Below are positions 7,682 through 14,144 of a stretch of DNA of 14,144 bases, one piece after another. Below the pieces are notes generated by a model. The model was not told the DNA's origin, made no database searches, and saw only the letters and a program-made list of their open reading frames with translations. A program made the position numbers and the translations under genes. How positions within the stretch are numbered: the stretch's first letter is position 1; each line of letters starts with the position of its first letter. Source of the stretch: DASQFU01 sp035632955 (GTDB lineage Bacteria > Eisenbacteria > RBG-16-71-46); NCBI GenBank assembly GCA_035632955.1, contig DASQFU010000090.1, positions 1 through 14,144 of the forward strand, written 5' to 3'.

Positions 7682-7737
7682 GTCGGTGGCAACCTAGGCA
7701 GGGCCGCGTGAAGGCGTCAAGCAGGCGGAGGCACAGG
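7682..7737. promoter_or_regulatory. Compact divergent spacer between pgeF and the parvulin gene
   Basis: Only 56 bases separate the two divergent starts. The stretch holds GGAGG at 7727-7731, 6 bases before the parvulin GTG. Promoters for both genes must lie here or within the opposing coding regions. I see no convincing -35/-10 pair, so their position is not assigned. An alternative parvulin start at GTG 7708 would shrink the gap to 26 bases. Confidence 0.4.
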
Positions 7738-10689
7738 GTGAGCGTTCGAGCACGAGAGACCTGGAAATGGATCGGGGTGACGGTTGCGGCCTGCGCGGCC
7801 TGGGCGGCGCTCGCACAGGAGCGTGGGACGCCCGCAACCGAGACGGCCGTCGCGACGGTCGGGTCGCTGCGCGTCACGCGCGCCGAGTACGACCAGCGCT
7901 CCAGCCGGTTGATGGCCGACTTCAAGTCGCGCACCGGCGCCGAGCCGCCGGCGGAGGTTCAGCCGGTCATCCGCCGCCAGTTGCTCGAAAACATGATCCG
8001 TCATCGACTCCTGATGCTCGAAGTGGAGCGTCGCGGCCTCACGGTCACCGACGCGGAAGCCGAAGCGGAGTTGCAGCGCGACCCCGCACTGCAGCGCGAC
8101 GGACAGTTCGATCGCGCACGGTTCCTGGCGTTCAAGACCGGGAACTCCAAGGGCTACGCTTCCTCGCTCCGCCTGGCGAAGCTCAATCTGGCGGCGCAGC
8201 GTCTCCAGCAGTCGATCGAGAATCAGCATCGGCCGAGCGAGGATCAGGTTCGCGAGCGCGCGCTCCGAAAACTGACGCGCGGGCGGGTGAGCTACCTCGC
8301 GTTGCGGGGCAGCGAGTTCGACGGCGGCCATCCCGAACCGCGTGAGAGCGAAGTGCTGGCTGAATACCGCGCCCAGATCGACAACCTGCGGATCCCGGAC
8401 GAAGCGACGCTGACCGTGCTGTTCGTTCACCTCCCGCGGCTGCCGGATTCGCGCGCAAACCAACCGGACGCCGTGCGCGCCTGGGAGCAGCGCATGCGCG
8501 CTCGCGCCGACAGCGCCCTGGCGGAGGCCAAACGGGGGACCGACCTCGACGCACTCGGCTCCGAGATGGGCGGCATCCGCCGCAACGAGATCGTCCGGAG
8601 CGGCGAGTTCCCGAGCTATTGGCGCGGGGATGCACGCGCGCAGGCGACCGTCCTGAAGGCGCGCGGATGGCTCGCCGAGCCGGTGCGGGGCGTACCGGGC
8701 TGGCTGCTGGTGCGAGTCGAGGACGTGAGAACGTCACGAATCGCTCCCATGCAGGACGTCGCGGGGAACATCCGAAACCACTTACGCACGATCGCGCGAT
8801 CGCAGCGTGAGGACCGACTCCTGCGGGCGCTCTATCACGAGGTCCGCGACAGCCTGCGGGCCCCGGCCTACCGGATCCGCTATGCCGTGGCCGACAGCGC
8901 GTCATTCGATCCGGGTGTGCCTTCGGCGACGGAGCTCGATCTTTTCTATCGAGCGCACCTGGCGGACTACTCGTCGTTCGACCCCGTCAAGGGTGCAGTC
9001 GTGGCCCGCCGGCTGTCGGAGATCCAGGAGGAGCTGGTCGAATGGTGGCGCCGCGAGCGCCGCGCCGATCTCGTGCGCGACGCAGCCGGCCGGCTGCAAA
9101 CGGCGTGGAGCCGAAACCAGCGCGACGCCACGCTCGAGCGCCGCATGACGACTGTGCGCGAGGTGGGCCCGGTGCCTGCCGGCGGCGCGGTCGATACGGG
9201 TCTCGCGGGGCGGGCGCTCACCGACACGTTGACCGTGCGCGGCTACGCGCGGGGGGCCGGCATCGTCCGGTACCGGCAGGGTGCTGTCGTCTACCAGGTG
9301 ATCGGCGAGGTCCCGGACCACGTTCCGGATTTCGCCGCGGCGCGCCCGCTGCTGGCGAATCGGGCGGCCGCGCGCAAGGCGCTGGAGGATGAACACGGCG
9401 CCCGCGCGCTGTTCGAGCGCGATCCGGAGCCGTTCAAACTCGGCAACGTGATCCACTTCTCCCGGCTCGTCGTGTCGCCCCCGGAACCGATCTCGATTCC
9501 CCTCACGCGCAAGGAGATTGTTCAGTACCGCGAGAAGCATCGCGAGCGCTACTCGGCGCCCGAGCTAGTACGGGTCCGCCACATCCTGATCCTGCCCGCC
9601 GGCTCGGACGCGCGCGCCGACTCCGCGGCTCGCCAGCGCGCGGACGAGGTGCTGCGCCGCGCACGCGCCGGCGAGTCTTTCATCGATCTCGCCGAGCAGT
9701 ACAGCGATGACACGCCGACGAAGCACGACGGAGGCGACCTCGGCCCGTTCGGCCGCGGCGTCATGCTGCCGGAGATCGAGCGCGCCGCATTCCAAATGGA
9801 GCCCGACGAGGTGGCGGGTCCGGTCCGGAGCCAGGTCGGCTATCACGTCCTCAAGTGTCTCGAGCATCTTCCGGAAGTGGCTCAGCCGTTGATGCAGGGC
9901 TACACGAACATCGGCATGGACGCGGCGCGCGAAAAGGGCGATCAGATCTCCCAGTTCCGCGCCGACAGTATCTACCGCGCGTGCAGGACGCCGGCGCAAG
10001 CGCGGGCGGCTGCTCGCAAGCTCGGGGTCGAGATCCTGCACAACCAGCACAGCATCGGCGACAAGGCGAACCTGCTCACCGAGCTCGGCCCGTATTTCTC
10101 CAAAATGGAGAAGCTGAAGCCCGGAGAGTTCGTCACCGGCTCGCAGCAGTACCGCGGGCTCGGTTACGTCGTCACGTGGGTGGACAGCATCACGCCGGCA
10201 CGCGCTCCAACCTGGGAAAACGCCCGCCCCGCGGCGGTGGAGCGCTACCTCGGAGAAGCTGGAACGCGCGCGATCGACGCCAAGACGGCGGAGCTGGATT
10301 CGATGCTCGCATCCGGCTGGTCGCTCGACAGCCTGGCGACGCTCTGGGGCGGGCTCCAGACGCTCGAGGATTTCAAGGCAGGCCAGGCATTGCCGAGAGT
10401 CGGTCCGTCCAAGACCATCGATTCACTCGTCACCAGCGTCGGGGGACGCGCGTTGGCGCCGGGGCGGCTCTCCCAATGGGTCGCGCTGCCGAGCGGTCGG
10501 GTCAAGCTCCGCATCGAGGAGCGCCGCGAGCCGCATCGGGTCGAGCTCGCGAACACGACCGACAATGAACGGCGGCTGGCAGTGGAGAGGAGCATGGTCC
10601 GCTATTTCGACGACCTCAAGCGTCGCTTCCCGGTGCGCATTCTCGACCAGGACCTGCGCTCCGTGGTTGTGCCACCGCTGCCGGACTGA
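7738..10689 (+). CDS. Very large SurA/PpiD-like periplasmic chaperone with a parvulin PPIase domain
   Basis: This 983-aa protein starts at GTG 7738, supported by GGAGG 6 bases upstream; GTG 7708 is an alternative. Residues 1-26 form an export signal (WIGVTVAACAAWAALA). V16-A17-A18-C19 also fits a lipobox, so it could be a lipoprotein. Residues about 38-205 look like a SurA N-terminal chaperone domain (QLLENMIRHRLLMLEVERRGLTVTD). Residues about 219-330 resemble a degenerate parvulin unit. A clear parvulin domain lies at about 611-710: VRVRHILILP with H615, ADEVLRRARAGESFIDLAEQYSDD, GGDLGPFGRG, and GYHVLK. Residues about 780-840 look like another degenerate unit (LTELGPYFSKMEKLKPGEFV). It is more than twice the length of E. 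coli SurA and longer than PpiD. It probably assists outer-membrane or secreted protein folding. The parvulin call is firm; the outer modules are inferred. Confidence 0.88.
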   Translation: MSVRARETWKWIGVTVAACAAWAALAQERGTPATETAVATVGSLRVTRAEYDQRSSRLMADFKSRTGAEPPAEVQPVIRRQLLENMIRHRLLMLEVERRGLTVTDAEAEAELQRDPALQRDGQFDRARFLAFKTGNSKGYASSLRLAKLNLAAQRLQQSIENQHRPSEDQVRERALRKLTRGRVSYLALRGSEFDGGHPEPRESEVLAEYRAQIDNLRIPDEATLTVLFVHLPRLPDSRANQPDAVRAWEQRMRARADSALAEAKRGTDLDALGSEMGGIRRNEIVRSGEFPSYWRGDARAQATVLKARGWLAEPVRGVPGWLLVRVEDVRTSRIAPMQDVAGNIRNHLRTIARSQREDRLLRALYHEVRDSLRAPAYRIRYAVADSASFDPGVPSATELDLFYRAHLADYSSFDPVKGAVVARRLSEIQEELVEWWRRERRADLVRDAAGRLQTAWSRNQRDATLERRMTTVREVGPVPAGGAVDTGLAGRALTDTLTVRGYARGAGIVRYRQGAVVYQVIGEVPDHVPDFAAARPLLANRAAARKALEDEHGARALFERDPEPFKLGNVIHFSRLVVSPPEPISIPLTRKEIVQYREKHRERYSAPELVRVRHILILPAGSDARADSAARQRADEVLRRARAGESFIDLAEQYSDDTPTKHDGGDLGPFGRGVMLPEIERAAFQMEPDEVAGPVRSQVGYHVLKCLEHLPEVAQPLMQGYTNIGMDAAREKGDQISQFRADSIYRACRTPAQARAAARKLGVEILHNQHSIGDKANLLTELGPYFSKMEKLKPGEFVTGSQQYRGLGYVVTWVDSITPARAPTWENARPAAVERYLGEAGTRAIDAKTAELDSMLASGWSLDSLATLWGGLQTLEDFKAGQALPRVGPSKTIDSLVTSVGGRALAPGRLSQWVALPSGRVKLRIEERREPHRVELANTTDNERRLAVERSMVRYFDDLKRRFPVRILDQDLRSVVVPPLPD

Positions 10690-10836
10690 CGGAAGCCGAG
10701 CTCGCTCCCCGGATTCGTCGGATGGGAGCGTCCAGGCGGACGTGGATCTGGAGACTGTGGCTCAACTCGCGGCCGGGACCTGCCGATTCGAGGGTATGTC
10801 ACCAGCCTGCCGCGGCGATTCGAGGAGTTCTCGTTC
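10690..10836. other. Intergenic spacer without a recognisable gene
   Basis: This 147-base gap separates the parvulin gene from the 438-aa orphan. A 7-bp stem (CGCTCCC 10703-10709 with GGGAGCG 10724-10730) is present without a T tract. GAGGAG at 10822-10827 is the ribosome binding site of the next gene. No convincing promoter was seen. Confidence 0.4.
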
Positions 10837-12153
10837 ATGAGCGCGGCCAACGGCGCTCCGCGGCGCGTCGTGCTGGTCGATTTCGACTGGCAGGACGCGG
10901 ACCTCCTTCCCCAGCTCCTGCAGCAACCCGGATTCTCCGTGCGGCTGGTCGCGGGGGAGCGGTCCGACGACGCCGGCGTCCGGCTCGCTGAACTGTGCGG
11001 TCTGCCCCGCACGGTGGACCTCGCCGACCTCACCCGCGAGATCTTCGACCTGGCCCTGGTCAGCGAGCGCAGCGCGCGCCGGACCCAGATCGAAGGGTTG
11101 CTGCTGGCGCTCGGAACGCCGAGCGTCTCCCCCCAATCCTTCCTGGCCGGCGGCGGGCTCGCCGCCGATACGACTCCCGGCGTGCAGGCCCCGCTGGCGG
11201 TGCACGCCGCCGCGTTCGAGACGACGCTCGGCGGCGAGCCATTCGACGCGCTGGTCGAAAAGGCCTTGTCGGATCTTTCGAGCGAGGCGCCCAGCGAGCC
11301 GCAGCCGGTGACGCTGCGCGGCGAACGGCAGCTCGTGATACCAAGCCTCGAGAACTTTCCCACCACGGAGGACCGCCAGGGTCTCGAGACCGCGCTGCGC
11401 GAGTTGATGCACGACACCGGCGCCGGGCGCGCGGAGCTGCATATGGGGGGTCACGACCAGCTCGAGCTGGTGGTCGAAGTCGGCCCGCAGGATCCGTTGC
11501 TCAAGGGACTGGTCGCGCTCGCGATTCAGCTCGGGACCCCCCAGATCGTCGGCTCGATCTCGGGCTCGCCGGGCAAGGCGTGGGGCGCCTGGCCGTTTCG
11601 CACTCCACAGCGGCGCGGCGTGCTGGCGGCAGCCGGGATCGAGCCACCGTCGGGGTGGGCCGCCTGGCAACGCACCGTCGAGGATTTGCGCAGCACGTGG
11701 GATCAGCACGACCGCGAGATCGCGTCCGCGGCGTTTCCGATGCTCGCGAAACCGCAAACCGGGTGGCTCTCGATCGAGGAGTTCTCGCTGCGGCTGGAGC
11801 TAGCCCTGGAACGAAACCGTCGTGACGGGATGCGCTTCGCCCTCCACCGTCTGACCTTCGCGGGGGGCGAAGCGGCGTTCGCAGACTTGTCCCGCGAGTT
11901 GCCCGGTCAACTCCGCGACACCGACTGCATCACGATCCCCGGCCCGAACACCGTCGTGCTGCTCACCGCTGGAACCCGCGACGCGTTCACGAACGCGCGC
12001 CGCCGCCTGATGGTTCTGTGGGAGCGCGTCTGGCACGAGAGTGGCCAGACAACGCCCGCGCCAGCGATGACCGACGAGCGGATCGAGATGCATTCGCCCG
12101 CCGAAGGCGAGGCGTTCCTCACCACCGCGGGCGCCTGGATCGCCGCCTCCTAG
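10837..12153 (+). CDS. Unrecognised three-part protein: Rossmann-like, GAF-like, degenerate GGDEF-like
   Basis: The protein has 438 residues; ATG 10837 follows GAGGAG by 9 bases. I do not recognise a named family. Residues about 8-100 alternate strands and helices (RRVVLVDFDWQDADLLPQLL, FDLALVSERSARRTQIEGLL, ALGTPSV), as in a Rossmann or receiver-like fold, but without a GxGxxG loop or a clear phospho-acceptor set. Residues about 100-170 are a low-complexity linker. Residues about 172-268 fit a GAF-like pattern (LETALRELMHDTGAGRAELH, LVALAIQLGTPQIVG, RGVLAAAGI). Residues about 311-410 resemble a GGDEF-fold (EEFSLRLELALERNRRDGMRF, LPGQLRDTDCITIPGPNTVVLL) with no GGDEF active-site motif. There is no signal peptide or membrane segment, so it is cytoplasmic. 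It may be a sensory or regulatory protein. The CDS is confident; the domains are tentative. Confidence 0.75.
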   Translation: MSAANGAPRRVVLVDFDWQDADLLPQLLQQPGFSVRLVAGERSDDAGVRLAELCGLPRTVDLADLTREIFDLALVSERSARRTQIEGLLLALGTPSVSPQSFLAGGGLAADTTPGVQAPLAVHAAAFETTLGGEPFDALVEKALSDLSSEAPSEPQPVTLRGERQLVIPSLENFPTTEDRQGLETALRELMHDTGAGRAELHMGGHDQLELVVEVGPQDPLLKGLVALAIQLGTPQIVGSISGSPGKAWGAWPFRTPQRRGVLAAAGIEPPSGWAAWQRTVEDLRSTWDQHDREIASAAFPMLAKPQTGWLSIEEFSLRLELALERNRRDGMRFALHRLTFAGGEAAFADLSRELPGQLRDTDCITIPGPNTVVLLTAGTRDAFTNARRRLMVLWERVWHESGQTTPAPAMTDERIEMHSPAEGEAFLTTAGAWIAAS

Positions 12154-12253
12154 CGTTTCGCATCCCGCCTCACCGCTCGCCGGCTGCAGGTCGCTTCACG
12201 CGCGCGGCGTTCCTTGACCCTCATGCGCGCGCCTGCAATGCTCGGCGCCCTGC

Positions 12254-14008
12254 ATGAGCGAGCCATCCCACCGTCCGATCCGGCGGCTACCGCCCGACAC
12301 CGCCTCGCGCATCGCCGCCGGCGAAGTCATCGATCGGCCGCTGTCCGCGTTGAAGGAAGTGCTGGAGAACGCGCTGGATGCGGGCGCGCGTTACGTCGAA
12401 GTGCGGGTCGAGCGGGCGCTCGATCACGCGTTCACCGTCGCCGACGACGGACACGGGATCCCCGAGTCGGATCTGCCACTCGCGCTCGAGCGCCACGCCA
12501 CCAGCAAGATCGCGGCGCTCGACGACCTCGACCGCCTCGACTCGCTCGGCTTTCGCGGCGAAGCGCTGCCGAGCATCGCCGCGGTCAGCCGGCTCGCGAT
12601 CACGAGCCGGGTGATCGACTCCGAAGTCGCGGGACGACTGGTCGCCGAGGGTGGGGACGTGCGCGAGCACGGCACGGCGACGCGCGCGCCGGGAACCACG
12701 ATCGAAGTCCGCGATCTGTTCTTCAACACGCCGGCCCGGCGCAAGTTCCTGCACTCGGCGGCCGGCGAGCTGCGCGCCGCATTGCGGCTGCTCGAGACCT
12801 ACGGACTCGCGTTTCCAGGGACCGCTTTCCGTCTGGTCGTGGATGGGCGAGAGCGACTGGCGTGTGCGGCCGCCGGCTCGGTGCGCGAGCGCGCCGCGGC
12901 GCTCTGGGGCCCGCGGCACGCCGAGCAACGCATCGAGGTCGTTTCGGCGCGTGACGGCTTGGCGCTGGAGGCACTGCTCGGTCTGCCCGAGCATGCGCGA
13001 GCGACCCGCGAGGGGCTGCAGTTGCTGGTCAACCGCCGCTGGATTCAGAGCCCGCTGGTCGCCCAAGCGCTGCGCCAGGCGTACGGCAATCTGCTCCCGG
13101 CCGGGCGCTATCCCGCCGCCACCCTGTGGCTGACCGTGACTCCGGACCGGCTCGACGTGAACGTGCATCCGAGCAAGCGCGAGGTGCGTTTCGCCGACGA
13201 CCAGGCGGTGTTCTCACTGGTGGCGGGCGCGTGCGCGCAAATGCTCGCGCACCTGCATCCGCCGTTCACCGTGGTTCAGGGTGGGGGCGCCGAGCCGCAC
13301 TGGGCTTCCCGCGTCTCCGAACCGCCTCCCGAGCAGACCTATCTCGGCTTCGAGTCGCGCCCAATCGGCGAGCTCGCCGGAACCACCGATGCTCCACGCG
13401 CCGGCGCAGAGGCGGCGCCGGCGGCCGCGCTGCCCCCCGAGCCGGAGCTCTGGCAGCTGCACCGGATGTACATCATGGCCTCGGTGCGCGGCGGGCTCGT
13501 GATCATCGATCAACATGCGGCCCACGAGCGCATTCTCTACGAGCAGGCGCGCAGCCGGCTCGAAGGCGCCCCGAGCGCCTCGCAACGGCTGATGTTTCCG
13601 ATCCTCGTCGATCTCGAGCCGGATCGCTTCGACCTGCTGCTCGAGATCGGCCCCTGGCTCCAGCCGCTCGGCTGGGACCTGACGCCGCTCGGCCCGCCGA
13701 CGGTCGTGATCCACGGCGTACCGTCCGACCTGCGCCAGGCGAACGCGCGCCAGGTGCTGCTGGACGTGCTCGACGGCATCGCGGAGGGCGCGGGACCGAG
13801 CGCGCGCCACGACGTCGTCGAGCGAGTCGCGCGGTCATTCGCGTGCCACGCCGCGATCAAAGCCGGCGACCCGCTCACGCAGGAAGAGATGCGCACGCTC
13901 GTCGATCGCTTGTTCGCGACCGAGCGACCCCACGGCGATCCACATGGACGCCCGACCTACGTGAAGCTCGAGCTCGCGGATCTCGATCGGCGCTTCGGAC
14001 GGAGTTGA
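12254..14008 (+). CDS. mutL: DNA mismatch repair protein MutL, endonuclease type
   Basis: This 584-aa protein links mismatch recognition by MutS to strand incision and repair. The N-terminal GHKL ATPase has IAAGEVIDRP (20-29), KEVLENALDAGA with E35 and N39, DDGHGIP at 64-70, HATSKI at 81-86, GFRGEAL at 99-105 and FFNTPARRKFL at 156-166. The C-terminal dimerisation/nuclease domain has DQHAAHERILYE at 419-430, the signature of nicking MutL proteins, and ACHAAIKAG at 530-538. The last zinc-site motif reads DPHGRP (562-567), where CPHGRP is usual. The linker between the halves is short (about 335-395), which explains the modest length. ATG 12254 starts at the expected N-terminus but lacks a clear ribosome binding site. 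miaA follows after 4 bases, a common arrangement. Confidence 0.96.
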   Translation: MSEPSHRPIRRLPPDTASRIAAGEVIDRPLSALKEVLENALDAGARYVEVRVERALDHAFTVADDGHGIPESDLPLALERHATSKIAALDDLDRLDSLGFRGEALPSIAAVSRLAITSRVIDSEVAGRLVAEGGDVREHGTATRAPGTTIEVRDLFFNTPARRKFLHSAAGELRAALRLLETYGLAFPGTAFRLVVDGRERLACAAAGSVRERAAALWGPRHAEQRIEVVSARDGLALEALLGLPEHARATREGLQLLVNRRWIQSPLVAQALRQAYGNLLPAGRYPAATLWLTVTPDRLDVNVHPSKREVRFADDQAVFSLVAGACAQMLAHLHPPFTVVQGGGAEPHWASRVSEPPPEQTYLGFESRPIGELAGTTDAPRAGAEAAPAAALPPEPELWQLHRMYIMASVRGGLVIIDQHAAHERILYEQARSRLEGAPSASQRLMFPILVDLEPDRFDLLLEIGPWLQPLGWDLTPLGPPTVVIHGVPSDLRQANARQVLLDVLDGIAEGAGPSARHDVVERVARSFACHAAIKAGDPLTQEEMRTLVDRLFATERPHGDPHGRPTYVKLELADLDRRFGRS

Positions 14009-14012
14009 CCGC

Positions 14013-14144
14013 GTGGACGCGCGTCCTCGGTTTGTCGCGCTGATCGGCGCGACCGCCACCGGCAAGACGGCGCTCGGCGAGGCGCTCGCCTCGTCGCTCG
14101 GCGGCGAGGTCGTGTGTGCGGACTCGCGGCAGGTGTACAGCGAG
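14013..14144 (+). CDS. miaA: tRNA dimethylallyltransferase MiaA, N-terminal part (cut by window end)
   Basis: The first 44 codons are visible. MiaA transfers a dimethylallyl group from DMAPP to N6 of A37 in tRNAs that read UNN codons, acting in the cytoplasm. The fragment shows the P-loop GATATGKT near residues 12-19, which holds the substrate phosphates, and the DSRQVYSE motif at 37-44, whose Asp and Ser are the conserved catalytic region following the P-loop. The start is GTG 14013, with GGAG at 14001-14004, 8 bases upstream and inside the end of mutL. The 4-base gap to the mutL stop indicates co-transcription and probably coupled translation. The rest lies beyond the window. Confidence 0.95.
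   Translation, partial: MDARPRFVALIGATATGKTALGEALASSLGGEVVCADSRQVYSE

Noticed and set aside
10703..10730. Stem CGCTCCC/GGGAGCG as a terminator for the parvulin gene
   Set aside because: It has only 7 pairs, a 14-base loop and no T tract.
12214..12242. Possible mutL promoter TTGACC with 17-base spacer and AATGCT
   Set aside because: The -35 is reasonable but the -10 matches only half of the consensus, and the transcript would start about 5 bases before the ATG. It is too weak to call.
1..14144. CRISPR arrays, insertion sequences, tRNA, rRNA, phage or toxin-antitoxin genes
   Set aside because: No repeated spacer pattern, transposase motif, cloverleaf or related protein was seen on either strand.

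Overview
This is a compact, very GC-rich bacterial window, with no phage, transposon, CRISPR array, rRNA or tRNA visible. It encodes an envelope-heavy set of proteins: exported propeller and Ig-like proteins, a GT-C mannosyltransferase-like enzyme, and two periplasmic or envelope prolyl isomerases. It also carries an endonuclease-type MutL followed by miaA. GC-rich coding with GTG starts, together with a fragment that resembles the C-terminus of SpoIVB/S55-type proteins, suggests an uncultivated deep-branching Gram-negative lineage such as Candidatus Eisenbacteria. That placement is inference from style and remembered family resemblance, not a database result.

Layout. Positions 1-5947 (+) form a tightly packed run of four genes: the 3' end of a probable S55-like protein, a secreted beta-propeller/Ig-like protein (start overlaps the previous stop), a polytopic GT-C glycosyltransferase (9-base gap) and an M28-like aminopeptidase with a C-terminal winged helix (20-base gap). 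A strong intrinsic terminator at 5985-6015 serves the convergent minus-strand cyclophilin (6037-6732). Upstream of the cyclophilin is a 196-base gap, the longest non-coding stretch in the window. It holds a hairpin, a 12-bp inverted repeat pair and a promoter-like -10 on the opposite strand. Next is pgeF/yfiH (6929-7681, minus). A 56-base divergent spacer separates it from a very large SurA/PpiD-like parvulin protein (7738-10689, +). After it come an unrecognised 438-aa protein with Rossmann-like, GAF-like and degenerate GGDEF-like segments (10837-12153), mutL (12254-14008) and the first 44 codons of miaA (14013 onward).

How they may work together. The central block joins a cyclophilin, a parvulin-type chaperone and PgeF, which fits envelope protein folding and peptidoglycan quality control. 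The mutL-miaA pair is a conserved housekeeping arrangement. The left-hand run could be one transcription unit dealing with exported proteins, glycans and peptides, but no shared pathway can be proved from sequence alone. The best candidates for new biology are the 438-aa orphan, the multi-module PPIase, and the aminopeptidase with a winged helix. No clear new defence or mobile system is present.
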